From Acidithiobacillus ferrianus (GTDB lineage: Bacteria; Pseudomonadota; Gammaproteobacteria; Acidithiobacillales; Acidithiobacillaceae), in contig NZ_WNJL01000012.1 of NCBI RefSeq assembly GCF_010378095.1, forward strand, positions 1-41,387: DNA of 41,387 bases, in the 5' to 3' direction. How positions within the stretch are numbered: the first letter of the stretch is position 1; each line of letters opens with the position of its first letter. Shown here piece by piece: positions 1 to 7,875 of this stretch. Below the pieces are notes generated by a model. It was not told the origin of the DNA. It did no database searches and was given only the letters and a program-made list of their open reading frames with translations. Made by a program: the position numbers and the translations under genes.

Positions 1-230
1 TTCCCCCCGTGTTTTTGGGGACCCGCGACCCATTCCCCCCGTGTTTTTGGGGACCCGCGACCCATTCCCCTTTTATCCCGCGACCCATTCCCCCCGCTTT
101 CATGAATAATCCGCGACCTATTCTCCCCGACGTCTAGGTCATACACGATTCACGCTCCCTGTTATCCCGCGACCTATTCCCCCCGAGTTTTTGGGGGCCC
201 GCGACCTATTCCCCCCGAGTTTTGGGACAA
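1..230. repeat. Iteron array, probable plasmid origin (oriV)
   Basis: A direct repeat with core CCGCGACCYATTCCCC occurs at about 23-38, 55-70, 78-93, 111-126 (one mismatch), 167-182 and 199-214, with a partial copy at position 1. The first two full copies sit in perfect 32-bp repeats (1-32 and 33-64); the later ones are spaced less evenly. Several copies are followed by a G/T-rich stretch ending in GGGG. Repeats of this type next to a replication initiator gene are typical of iteron-controlled plasmid origins, where the initiator binds them. TTATCCCGC at 74 and 162 resembles half of a DnaA box, but weakly. The array runs off the left edge, so more copies may exist. Confidence 0.8.
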
Positions 231-1361
231 GGGATTTGACTTCCCCACCATCTCCGCCAAGTCATGCTGAGCGTTGTTTGTTCGGACTTGCGAGATTTCG
301 ACTTTAGCGTCGTGTTGCCGACGATTAGCAGCTTTTTGTTCCGCAGAAAATTTTTGGGTTGGAAATAGGGTGTAGACCACATCTTCGATCTTGTTGCGGT
401 CACCGCGCTGTTCTACTTTTTGGATCGTGGATAGGGCCCCCAATGTTTTTAGTTCTTGCCAGGCTGCGTCAAGGGCGGCCACTGCGTCGCGTTGTCTTGT
501 GTAACCATTCAACAAGACACTGTCGCGTTTTATGGTACTGAAACGCATATCAAAGCTATTAGTGATCGCTGCTTGTGTATATTTTAGCACGAGTTGGCTG
601 ATAAGCCAGCGTGCGAGTTGTGTGCTGCATTTCATCAACCGCTGATAATTAAATTGACGATAAGTCACCCGATCAACGCTTTGGGTAACCAACGGATGAA
701 ATTGTGCCACCCAGCGCACGCTGCGGTCTGCTTCATAATCTTTACGTTTTACGCCTGTCAGGGCTGCAAGATAGGTGGAACGTGCGAAGGCTTCTTCGCC
801 GCCATCGCTTGTTGACACTATCTCGATACTACTTAATGAGAGAATATCCAATCCCTCTATAATCTCGTCATAGCGTAACCCATGACCTTGTTGTTCCAAG
901 TCCTTGCGCAGTTGGTAGAGAGAAAATCGTGCGCCACTGCGATATTTTAATCGATCGAAGAATCCAGCATTCTGTTCAGAGGCGATTTTTCTTAGCATAT
1001 GTTCTATCAATTCTTCGCGGGCGCTTGGGTAATAACTGAGGCGTTTGCCTTGTTTATCTCTGATGCGTGCTGGATAAATCATCGCAATAAGTTGTTTACC
1101 TCGATAATTGAAGGGTAATTCTAGGACGTCTAGAAATCCTTCCGCCGTGCGCATGCTATTCATTCTAGTGCGAGATATAGAATAGCGAGGGATACTATCC
1201 CATAAATCAACAGCATTTGAGAGCGCTTCACGCTCATTCTCTGAGTTGGCTAAAAATGATTGAAAGAGATCTATTTGTCGATCGATAAATGCGTCTTCAG
1301 GTAATGGGGCTACAACTTTTCGGATTGGTGGGATCTTTTTCTTTCCATTATCGTTAGCCAT
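174..1361 (-). CDS. repA: Plasmid replication initiator protein (RepA/RPA-like)
   Basis: This 395-residue protein is probably the initiator that binds the iterons and opens the origin. Assignment rests on general similarity to plasmid RepA/TrfA-type initiators (middle section with IPRYSISRTR, LPFNYRGKQ and YYPSAREELIEHMLRKI) and on its place between an iteron array and parA; the exact family is uncertain. The ATG at 1361 has AAGGAG about 12 bases upstream. The gene is third in a minus-strand row parA-RHH-repA, with a 67-bp gap before it. Oddly, its 3' end runs into the iterons: the last residues (GGIGRGPPKTRGE) are encoded by repeat DNA and the TAG stop is part of a repeat. Confidence 0.75.
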   Translation of the reverse strand: MANDNGKKKIPPIRKVVAPLPEDAFIDRQIDLFQSFLANSENEREALSNAVDLWDSIPRYSISRTRMNSMRTAEGFLDVLELPFNYRGKQLIAMIYPARIRDKQGKRLSYYPSAREELIEHMLRKIASEQNAGFFDRLKYRSGARFSLYQLRKDLEQQGHGLRYDEIIEGLDILSLSSIEIVSTSDGGEEAFARSTYLAALTGVKRKDYEADRSVRWVAQFHPLVTQSVDRVTYRQFNYQRLMKCSTQLARWLISQLVLKYTQAAITNSFDMRFSTIKRDSVLLNGYTRQRDAVAALDAAWQELKTLGALSTIQKVEQRGDRNKIEDVVYTLFPTQKFSAEQKAANRRQHDAKVEISQVRTNNAQHDLAEMVGKSNPLSQNSGGIGRGPPKTRGE

Positions 1362-1428
1362 ACGTTTATTTGCTCCTTATGGATCTTATCAATCTTTGAT
1401 AAGAAGACCAACAGTCCATTGTGATTGT

Positions 1429-1743
1429 TCATCTGGAATTGTTTGCATTCATTTTTTTCCTTTTTATTTCAGATAACACGTCATCGATAGCACGGTCAAT
1501 CGCGGGCAATATTATTTTCATTAAGAATGCTTGCATTGAATTTGGGGTGTTTTCTGCGATAAAGCGCAGCTTGGCCATTTCTACTTCCGTCAGTCGTATA
1601 TTGTAAAGTTCTGTTCTCTTGTCTCCTCGCAGGCTGGTCCACGGTAATTTGTCGTCTTGAACGGCTGTCGGATCGACCTTTGATATAAAGTCTTCTACAC
1701 TTATGGCCGTCTTCTTCGGTGTTCTGGTGAATCCTATACTCAT
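1429..1743 (-). CDS. Small partition partner / ribbon-helix-helix-like protein
   Basis: This is a 104-residue basic protein. Its C-terminal half ([19 protein letters not shown] followed by an amphipathic helix) looks like a ribbon-helix-helix DNA-binding fold, as in small ParG/ParB-type centromere-binding partners. The ATG overlaps the parA stop codon (ATGA), so the two are translationally coupled. A small DNA-binding protein directly downstream of parA is standard in type Ib partition systems and would bind the centromere and repress the operon. The fold is inferred from pattern only; the function follows from position. Confidence 0.6.
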   Translation of the reverse strand: MSIGFTRTPKKTAISVEDFISKVDPTAVQDDKLPWTSLRGDKRTELYNIRLTEVEMAKLRFIAENTPNSMQAFLMKIILPAIDRAIDDVLSEIKRKKMNANNSR

Positions 1744-2381
1744 ATCATGATCTCTTCTATTAAATTAATTATTTCTGCTTGCGCTTTCCTGTCCGCAGGC
1801 TGATACTCCAGCACGCCACATCCCTGTGCAATAGAGCGGCGATATATAATTCTATCACGAACGATGACGTTAGAAAGGCGCAGATTTTTGAATTCCTGTA
1901 ACATGTGTTGCGCGGCGTGCGTATCGTGTACTTGCAAGTTGGTTGGTGCCCGGGACAGCACCAGAGTCGCACATAAGTGCGTGTTAAACGCGGTAGCGGT
2001 GTTTACCAGTTCGCTCATTTGCTCAATAGTCCACAAATCAAACTGTGAGGCTTGGACAGGAATGATGACGTGCTCAACGGCGACCAGCGCGGCTCTCAAC
2101 TCCACGGAGTCGCGTCCGCCAGCGTCGACGATGACGTCTTGATAGCGGGCACTTAAGTCTTTTATTTCATTCTGGAGCGATTTGCCAAACTTCTGCATAC
2201 ATGGTATGCGCGTTAGATCTGTACGTTCTTCTCGCATGGTTGACCAACCAGAAGCGCTGCCTTGCGGGTCCGTGTCTACTAGCAGCACATCACGATTCCG
2301 CAACCGGAAACCTGACGCCAAATTAACTGCCAAAGTGGTTTTTCCTGTGCCGCCCTTCTCGCCGCCAATAAGCAATATCAT
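1740..2381 (-). CDS. parA: ParA-family partition ATPase
   Basis: This 213-residue ATPase of the ParA/MinD family partitions plasmid copies by binding non-specific DNA in an ATP-dependent way. The deviant Walker A motif is near the N-terminus ([11 protein letters not shown], residues 6-16), followed by [11 protein letters not shown] and a later [12 protein letters not shown]alker B-like segment. The open frame extends 8 codons further upstream, but the ATG at 2381 puts the P-loop at the usual distance from the N-terminus. The protein is short and lacks an N-terminal helix-turn-helix, as expected for type Ib ParA, which leaves repression to the small partner. The ATG of the next gene overlaps its stop. 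Confidence 0.85.
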   Translation of the reverse strand: MILLIGGEKGGTGKTTLAVNLASGFRLRNRDVLLVDTDPQGSASGWSTMREERTDLTRIPCMQKFGKSLQNEIKDLSARYQDVIVDAGGRDSVELRAALVAVEHVIIPVQASQFDLWTIEQMSELVNTATAFNTHLCATLVLSRAPTNLQVHDTHAAQHMLQEFKNLRLSNVIVRDRIIYRRSIAQGCGVLEYQPADRKAQAEIINLIEEIMI

Positions 2382-2470
2382 ACTACACCATATTAACCAA
2401 TGCAATATGCAATGAAAACATACAATTTTATATCATGTCAACCGATATGGTTTGATATCATATCATTCTG
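2382..2470. promoter_or_regulatory. Putative par operator/centromere region
   Basis: This AT-rich stretch lies directly upstream of parA. It holds an imperfect palindrome (TCAACC at 2438-2443 against GGTTTGA at 2449-2455) and three TATCA boxes at 2431, 2456 and 2461, the last two in direct succession. Type Ib par operons usually carry their operator/parS here. No binding data support it. Confidence 0.4.
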
Positions 2471-2661
2471 CGCTGCTTGTGCTCCTGTCGGAGGATTGCA
2501 TAGTGCTTCATGATGCTCAAGTTTGCTTGGATAATGGTGAAAAGGGTTGCCCGAAACGCTAAGGCGCCAGAGCCATCGTGTATCACGGCGTCGATCAGTG
2601 TGTCTATCAATCCTTGCCGACATCTGTCTGCATCAAGGCGTCCGTGGGGTAGGCAGGCGCT

Positions 2662-3030
2662 TCATAATGAGTGGTAGAGCCGGGCTTTACTGATGGGAAT
2701 GTTGGTCATATCGCCGAGTATCAGGACATTTTGGCCATCCACTTCTTTCATGTTGAACAGGGTTTCGTATTGAATGCCCATGCGATCGAATTCCGGGGCC
2801 GCCCATTGGGCGACATTCTTTAGGCTATGGATGCGACCAATAGGATAGGTGTAGTAGACATTGTCTTGTCCAGCAGGCCGCAATCCCGGATAAAGCCGTG
2901 CATGGCAAAGGTGATTTCCAGCGGAATCATCGGACATTTGTGCGGCAGACCCACGGTGATGGCAATGCGACCCCGCCGCTCTTGCACTTGACGAGATTCT
3001 CAGCGAAATGGAATTCTTCCACGGGATTTA
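2662..3030 (-). pseudogene. Sulfide:quinone oxidoreductase remnant (frameshifted, internally deleted)
   Basis: Pieces of an FAD-dependent sulfide:quinone oxidoreductase can be read in different frames. EEFHFAENLVK is followed after a frame change by GRIAITVGLPHKCPMIPLEI, then after another by YTYPIGRIHSL, AAPEFDRMGIQYETLFN and KEVDGQ. The sequence then jumps to NVLILGDMTNIPISKA, which normally lies near the C-terminus. It therefore has at least two frameshifts and one internal deletion, and the N-terminal FAD-binding part is missing. It cannot encode a working enzyme. It follows the tusA remnant and dsrE on the same strand, suggesting a former dsrE-tusA-sqr sulfur oxidation cluster. Family assignment is from recall of conserved SQR segments. 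Confidence 0.65.
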
Positions 3031-3181
3031 TATGGAACACGATGCCGGTTTCCAACAAGCTTTCCTGCTCACGGAGCAGTTCATTTTGACCCACTCCGGG
3101 ACATCGGCGGCGGAGCCGGTATCCGTGGACAGAAGTTCCAAGGTGCCGCCCACGTGCATCTACGACTCTTGGCGTCTCCAT
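3031..3181 (-). pseudogene. tusA remnant (sulfur carrier protein)
   Basis: The reading starts at an ATG (3181) with METPRVVDARG, the typical TusA N-terminus, but the CPxP segment with the sulfur-carrying cysteine is missing. The next TusA-like stretch (LELLSTDTGSAADVPEWVK) lies in another frame, and the tail NELLREQ..ETGIVFHI returns to the first frame. A deletion plus frameshifts have destroyed the gene, and its 3' end runs into the SQR remnant. It lies 22 bp downstream of the intact dsrE, matching the dsrE-tusA pairing of sulfur-oxidising bacteria. Confidence 0.65.
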
Positions 3182-3203
3182 TATTTGATCCCCGTGTAGT
3201 CGT

Positions 3204-3590
3204 TTAAAAGGTAAAGATCTGTGCTCCTTCCGCATCACTCAAAAACTTAGTGAGTCCCATGAGACCAGAGACAATGGGTTCTAGTTCCGCTTTCTGGATT
3301 CCCAGGATGTCCATGGCCATGGAGCAGGCGTAGATCTTGGCGTCGCCAAGGTCTACCGCTTGCTCAAAAATCTGGTAAAAGGAAGGGATGTGCTTCTGTG
3401 CCAGGATTTCCCCCATATGGCCTTCGGCAGGTGCTTCCTTATCATGCCCCCGGATGAAGAATGGAAAAGCATTCATGGAGGCGAAAACGGACACCTCCGT
3501 CCCTGACACCGCGGCAACGGAGGCGGTCATGGCGGCAAACTGCAGCTTTTCCCGTTGTCCGCTCAAGCAAATGATAAATAGTTTCGGCAT
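3204..3590 (-). CDS. dsrE: DsrE-family sulfur-relay protein
   Basis: This 128-residue protein is of the DsrE/DsrF-like (DsrE2-type) family, which binds and transfers persulfide sulfur to TusA and the Hdr-like sulfur oxidation system. The start at 3590 is fixed by AGGAG seven bases upstream; the open frame continues another 81 codons without a sensible signal. Visible are an N-terminal beta strand (KLFIICLSG), a conserved central cysteine (IYACSMAMD, Cys89), a hydrophobic segment around [11 protein letters not shown] and the end GAQIFTF. It is intact although its downstream neighbours tusA and sqr are wrecked, so it may be on its way to loss or serve a TusA encoded elsewhere. Confidence 0.8.
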   Translation of the reverse strand: MPKLFIICLSGQREKLQFAAMTASVAAVSGTEVSVFASMNAFPFFIRGHDKEAPAEGHMGEILAQKHIPSFYQIFEQAVDLGDAKIYACSMAMDILGIQKAELEPIVSGLMGLTKFLSDAEGAQIFTF

Positions 3591-4433
3591 GAGAGCTCCT
3601 TGTAGACTATGTTGGGCACCTTCTCCACGTTGTTGGACTGAGATTATCCGTGTTGACCTAGCCAGAGGGTTAACCTCGAGGAGCCCCATGGTTCTAAAGA
3701 TAGTATAAAGATCCCGGTTTGATACAAAAAGAAGCGGAGCCTTTATCGGGAAAGGGATAACGGCGTGTGTACCGCTACGGTGCTTATGTTGAATCAATAA
3801 GATGAACTCGTCCAGCCCTCGGGGCTCACTCAAAGGCCATCAGTTGCGTTGACGAAACGCACACGCACCACATGGGTGCGGCTCTCGTCGGACCGCCAAC
3901 CCGATTTTGGGTGTCCTTCCTTAATTCGTATTTGACGCCGACCTTACTTGGGCGGGCATCTAGGATTTCAGGTAAGTTCTCTCCCTTTCTGATTCGGTTT
4001 ATACTTCCATCAAATTTTCTGCTGGCGTAGCGCGCGGTGGTTTTTTGACCCTCCGGTGATGGAGTCAATGTGACTATTTTCAGAGATGAATCAACGGCAG
4101 AGGGCTATGATCCTTCATTTGTTTTTTGATCGGATGACCCACGCATGCGATGCGGTGGCCGACGACATCTTCGCTGCCGCTGCTTCCATGTTGGAAGCAA
4201 TGGCGGAGTGGGACTCATCTTGGCGGGGGTTTGGCGGTCGACGTGTCGGCACCTTCGCTCGCACATGCTATCCAACGGGTCTTTAGACTTCGAGCGAGGA
4301 GCCTCCAACGTGCGGGATGACCACGGAATGTTGGTCGGCAAAAATCGCGTAGTCTTCATATCCATGAGCGGGGGATCCATCGTTGCTCCATAATCACACT
4401 GAAATAACTAACTCGTAAAGTCGGAGGGATGCT
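3591..4433. other. 843-bp stretch without a convincing gene
   Basis: Apart from the candidate dsrE promoter, I see no open frame with a ribosome binding site and coding character. Frames of 60-90 codons exist on both strands (for example 3826-4068 minus and 4145-4393 plus), but none has a recognisable domain. The stretch may be decayed DNA, in line with the broken genes next to it. Confidence 0.5.
3701..3728 (-). promoter_or_regulatory. Possible sigma-70 promoter for dsrE
   Basis: On the minus strand a -35-like TTGTAT (3728-3723) and a -10-like TACTAT (3706-3701) are 16 bp apart, about 110 bp upstream of the dsrE start. The match to consensus is moderate, so this is only a candidate. Confidence 0.25.
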
Positions 4434-4871
4434 ATGAATTTCTATGAGAGACCGCTGACCAGCGCGGAAATCAAGAGGAAAAAGAACATGATCACATTGA
4501 CTCTCCTCATTTATTCCATTTTTGCGGCTGCCATATCGGCATCGACCATCTATTTGATATGGGGAACATTCCATCCGCATGTTTTATCCATAGCGGTATC
4601 TCTTATCATATGGATGACATTGGAAGCTCCTCGAGTAGCTTTCTCCAAGGACAATTATGATCAGTACAAACCCATTCCGCCGGACAAACTAGGGGAAATG
4701 GCCGCATTTTTGGAGCGGCATCCAGAACTTTCTGAGTACCGAGATAAAGTGTTGGCCGAGCCTCGCCCATTCATCGGTTTGGAATTGAAGATGATTCCAT
4801 CCTATGAAGACTACCTGCAACACCAGAAACAAGGCGAGAGACTTTATGGAAAAGATTGGCCGGAAAAATAA
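4434..4871 (+). CDS. Small membrane protein of unknown function
   Basis: This 145-residue protein has a good ribosome binding site (GGAGGG, 6 bases before the ATG). A charged N-terminus (MNFYERPLTSAEIKRKKN) is followed by two hydrophobic helices (about residues 20-42 and 47-62), then a soluble tail of about 80 residues rich in charged and aromatic amino acids. No signal peptidase site is seen, so an inner-membrane hairpin with a cytoplasmic tail is the simplest topology. I do not recognise the family. It stands alone, with more than 500 bp of non-coding DNA on both sides. Confidence 0.75.
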   Translation: MNFYERPLTSAEIKRKKNMITLTLLIYSIFAAAISASTIYLIWGTFHPHVLSIAVSLIIWMTLEAPRVAFSKDNYDQYKPIPPDKLGEMAAFLERHPELSEYRDKVLAEPRPFIGLELKMIPSYEDYLQHQKQGERLYGKDWPEK

Positions 4872-4932
4872 AGTGTGACCTGAGTGTAATGAATCCTCCA
4901 ATTTGGGAGGAGGTGCAGGCTTCACAAAGACA

Positions 4933-4984
4933 CTCACGACCAACCAGACCTGCTGGTAACGGTTGTGAGGGGCCGGGATTTTTT
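4933..4984 (+). terminator. Possible terminator of the 4434-4871 gene
   Basis: An imperfect stem (CTCAC at 4933-4937 with GTGAG at 4965-4969, enclosing a second hairpin ACCAG/CTGGT) is followed after nine bases by six T residues at 4979-4984. A smaller hairpin (TCCTCC/GGAGGA, 4894-4911) lies closer to the gene but has no T-run. Confidence 0.3.
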
Positions 4985-5440
4985 CAGACCTCTGTCGAGA
5001 CCTCGATTGCACGACCTGATGATAGATGCTTTTCGGGCCTGCCGTTTCCCGGTTCGAGCAGAGCGCCAAGCCGCATGGGTTTCTGTGCCTTAATGACGCG
5101 ACTAACGGATACTATTTGGAGTCTAGAGTTATACTTTTTCTTTGTTTACGTTAGCTCTGAGAAAGATAAAGCAGGGACGCTCTTGCCATGCAACAACCTG
5201 TTATGGCTTGGTCAATTGTCAAAGAATGTGCCTATTGCGTGGAGTATGTTGACTTCTATATTAACGCCATCGTAATCCGTGGTGATGCATTAATTATCTA
5301 TTATTCTCTAATATGTTTGGAACGAAAATATTCATCGACTAAGCGAGAGGTGCGATGTCTGGGGGGGGCATCGCCGCGCTAAGCTCTCCCACTTTGAAGG
5401 GCGTAGTTTGAACAGTGGCAACAATAACGAATATTGGGGG
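4985..5440. other. Non-coding region upstream of petI
   Basis: No gene-like frame was found. The one distinct element is a perfect 6-bp hairpin (GCGATG at 5352-5357, CATCGC at 5369-5374) whose loop contains eight consecutive G residues. Its meaning is unknown. Confidence 0.4.
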
Positions 5441-5470
5441 TTGACCATAATCCGTTTTTATAGTCATATA
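5441..5470 (+). promoter_or_regulatory. Possible petI operon promoter
   Basis: TTGACC at 5441-5446 is a good -35 element. The best-spaced -10 candidates (TCATAT or CATATA at 5464-5470, spacer 17-18 bp) match poorly. Weak -10 boxes are usual in activated promoters, which would suit control by RegA, but no RegA site could be defined. Confidence 0.3.
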
Positions 5471-5535
5471 CGTCAAATATGGGAGTTTCAAACGCATAAG
5501 ACGATAAGTATATGCTAACGCGGGGGTGGAGACAG

Positions 5536-6348
5536 ATGGTCCGACTTAGCTGCACCAAAAGACCTGGCATAACAAAGATGACCGTATCTATCGTGCTCAT
5601 CGGTATGAGCACCATGTTTTTTTCTGCGACCAAGGGCGAGGCGGCAACGGTGCGTGATAACAAGCCTGTAGCAGCCGCGGTTACTTCTGCGGGGGGCACC
5701 ACATCCACCGTCTCTTCTGCAACGGTCGCCACAGCCACGACATCTTCTGCGGCGAGCACACAAACAACGGCGAACACCAAAAACGGGGGTATTCCACAAT
5801 CGGTGAGCAGCACATGCATGGCCTGTCATGGAATGACCGGGATATCCCCACAAGGCGCGATGTTCCCGGACTTGGCGGGGCAATGGGCACCTTACATAGT
5901 CAAACAATTGGACAACTTCCGAAGTCACACGCGTGCGGATCCTATGGCGAAGGCTATCATGTGGGGCATGGCGGCGTCATTAACGCCGGCACAGGTGCAA
6001 CATGTGGCTGACTACTACTCTAGGCAGGCTCCGGCGAAAGGCAAGGTAGTCAACCCAAAATTGGCGGCAGCAGGAAAGAAAATATATGAAGGCGGTATTT
6101 CTACTACGCATGTACCAGCATGCATGGCCTGTCATGGTCCAACTGGTCTAGGTGACCCACCGCTCTTTCCCCGTTTGGCAGGGCAAAGGCAAGCCTACGT
6201 AGTTTTACAGCTGAATTACTTCAAGAAAGGCCTCAGAACCAATGATCCGCATGCCATAATGCGTTATGTTGCATCGCGGTTGAGTGAGGCCCAGATTACT
6301 GGGTTGGCTGCCTATGTGCGCAGCTTGCCGGGAGGCGCTGATGAATAA
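5536..6348 (+). CDS. cycA: Dihaem cytochrome c4 (CycA), petI operon
   Basis: This exported dihaem cytochrome c of 270 residues probably carries electrons between the bc1 complex and downstream carriers. Two CMACH haem sites lie at residues 94-98 and 196-200, each in a repeated c4-type domain (CMACHGxTG...FPxLAGQ..Y). The signal peptide ends at about GEA-A (residue 36). The ATG at 5536 is preferred over 5512 because GGAG lies 5 bases before it. Unlike ordinary c4 (about 200 residues), it has about 45 Ala/Thr/Ser-rich residues between signal peptide and first haem domain, probably a flexible linker to the membrane or partner complex. It is the first gene of the operon and overlaps sdrA by 8 bp. 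Confidence 0.92.
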   Translation: MVRLSCTKRPGITKMTVSIVLIGMSTMFFSATKGEAATVRDNKPVAAAVTSAGGTTSTVSSATVATATTSSAASTQTTANTKNGGIPQSVSSTCMACHGMTGISPQGAMFPDLAGQWAPYIVKQLDNFRSHTRADPMAKAIMWGMAASLTPAQVQHVADYYSRQAPAKGKVVNPKLAAAGKKIYEGGISTTHVPACMACHGPTGLGDPPLFPRLAGQRQAYVVLQLNYFKKGLRTNDPHAIMRYVASRLSEAQITGLAAYVRSLPGGADE

Positions 6349-7129
6349 TTATGTGCCCGCTGACAATTTACTGAGCGGTCGAGTAATTGTTGTCACCGGG
6401 GCTGGCGAAGGGATTGGACGCTGTGCGGCCATGGAATTTGCCAGTTTAGGCGCTGAGGTTGTTTTATTGGGTCGAACACAACGGAAACTGGAGGCCGTGT
6501 ACGATGAGATTGTTGATTCTGGGTATAAGGAAGCCATCATACACCCGATGAACCTGCTGACTGCGAAAGGAAGCGATTACATAGATTTCGCACAACGGTT
6601 AAAAGAAAATATGGGCAGGTTGGATGGTATTCTGCACAATGCGGCAGAGCTCGATATATTAACTCCGATCCAATATTATGATGAAGAGTTGTGGGAGAGC
6701 ACTATGAGAGTAAATACCACTGCCCCATATCTATTGACACAAGCCTGTTTGCCGTTGCTGCTAGAATCTAGTGATAGTTCAGTGGTATTCATAACGGATG
6801 ATTGTGCTCGCAGACCGAAAGGTTATTGGGGCGCTTATGCCGTGAGCAAAGCAGCAACGGAACACCTTGCCCTCACGCTCGCCATTGAATTGCAGAAGAC
6901 CAATGTTCGCGTAAATGTGATAAATCCTGGGCCCTGCCGCACGGGGATGCGGGTAAGAACGCACCCCGGAGCATCAATAATGTCTGTTCCCCCACCAAAG
7001 GCCATAATGCCGGTGTATGACTATCTAATGGGTCCAGATAGTAAGGAAGTGCGTGGCCAAATAATGGATGCTAGAGAGTGGTTAGACGCAGAGCACGATG
7101 ATCGTAGAAAGGTTGCCCTGGAACAATAA
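6341..7129 (+). CDS. sdrA: Short-chain dehydrogenase/reductase-like protein SdrA
   Basis: This 262-residue protein has the classical SDR fold: the cofactor-binding TGAGEGIG at 19-26, HNAA at 99-102, and a YxxxK pair (Tyr166, Lys170) in WGAYAVSK. In the YciK-like relatives I know, a serine lies 13 residues before the Tyr; here that position is Asp153 (FITDDC), so ordinary SDR catalysis is doubtful. An SDR gene between cycA and petA is a fixed feature of Acidithiobacillus pet operons, but its role is not known to me. The start at 6341 lies inside the end of cycA, with GGAGGCGCTG directly upstream serving as ribosome binding site. Confidence 0.9.
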   Translation: MNNYVPADNLLSGRVIVVTGAGEGIGRCAAMEFASLGAEVVLLGRTQRKLEAVYDEIVDSGYKEAIIHPMNLLTAKGSDYIDFAQRLKENMGRLDGILHNAAELDILTPIQYYDEELWESTMRVNTTAPYLLTQACLPLLLESSDSSVVFITDDCARRPKGYWGAYAVSKAATEHLALTLAIELQKTNVRVNVINPGPCRTGMRVRTHPGASIMSVPPPKAIMPVYDYLMGPDSKEVRGQIMDAREWLDAEHDDRRKVALEQ

Positions 7130-7225
7130 GACGATCTATCTGCTTGCGGACAATGCCAGTCGCGGCAGAATAGACGAACTCTAGTAATTATGATGTTGAT
7201 ATCTGGCATTAGCGAGGTTATAGAG

Positions 7226-7846
7226 ATGACAACGGTTACAGATGCGGAAGGTGGTCATAAGAATATTACTCGTCGGAGATTTTTAACGGCGGCGACATCT
7301 GCCGTCGGAGCGGTGGTTGCTGGAATGGTTGCCGTGCCTTTGGTGGATTCTTTGGAGCCAACAGCAGCGGCAGAAGCCGCGTCGTCAACCACCGTAGATC
7401 TCACCCCCATCGAGCCTGGCATGCAGGTAACGGTTCCGTGGCAGAAAAAGCCGGTGATAATAATAAATCGGACCCCGGAAATGTTGGCTTCGTTAAAGGA
7501 GACGATGGATAAGGGGATTTTGAAAGATCCGCTATGTAAAGTGCCGCAGCAGCCCCCATACTGTACAAATATGTACCGCTCCAGGATCCCTGAATGGTAT
7601 GTCGGGATACGTATCTGTAATCATTTATGTTGTATCCCACACTATAGACCGAAGAAAGGAAGTGTCGCGCCGTGGTGGCTCGGAGGGTTTCACTGCCCAT
7701 GCCACGGTTCGATGTATGATCTGTCCTGCCGGGTAATACAGGGTTCCCCAGCCCCACATAATATGGCTGTACCAGAGTATGAAATTTCCACTGAAAAGAT
7801 GAGCACCACGATTACTCATATGTATCCAAAAGCTCACTTGTGTTGA
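7226..7846 (+). CDS. petA: Rieske iron-sulfur subunit of the bc1 complex
   Basis: This 206-residue [2Fe-2S] subunit takes the first electron from quinol at the Qo site, or works in reverse in uphill transfer. A twin-arginine-type anchor (ITRRRFLTAATSAVGAVVAG, residues 14-33) precedes the periplasmic domain. The cluster boxes are CNHLCC (131-136) and CPCHGS (157-162). The first normally reads CTHLGC, so here Thr is Asn and Gly is Cys, giving an extra cysteine next to the structural one. Further cysteines are at 104, 113 and 168. The start at 7226 (GAGG ten bases upstream) places the RR motif correctly; an ATG at 7190 has no such signal. Confidence 0.93.
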   Translation: MTTVTDAEGGHKNITRRRFLTAATSAVGAVVAGMVAVPLVDSLEPTAAAEAASSTTVDLTPIEPGMQVTVPWQKKPVIIINRTPEMLASLKETMDKGILKDPLCKVPQQPPYCTNMYRSRIPEWYVGIRICNHLCCIPHYRPKKGSVAPWWLGGFHCPCHGSMYDLSCRVIQGSPAPHNMAVPEYEISTEKMSTTITHMYPKAHLC

Positions 7847-7875
7847 CTGGCTAATAATTGAGGGGGGTGGTTCCG

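Noticed and set aside
4145..4393. Plus-strand frame ending near the small membrane protein gene
   Set aside because: The end reads somewhat protein-like, but no start signal or family was found and other frames are equally long.
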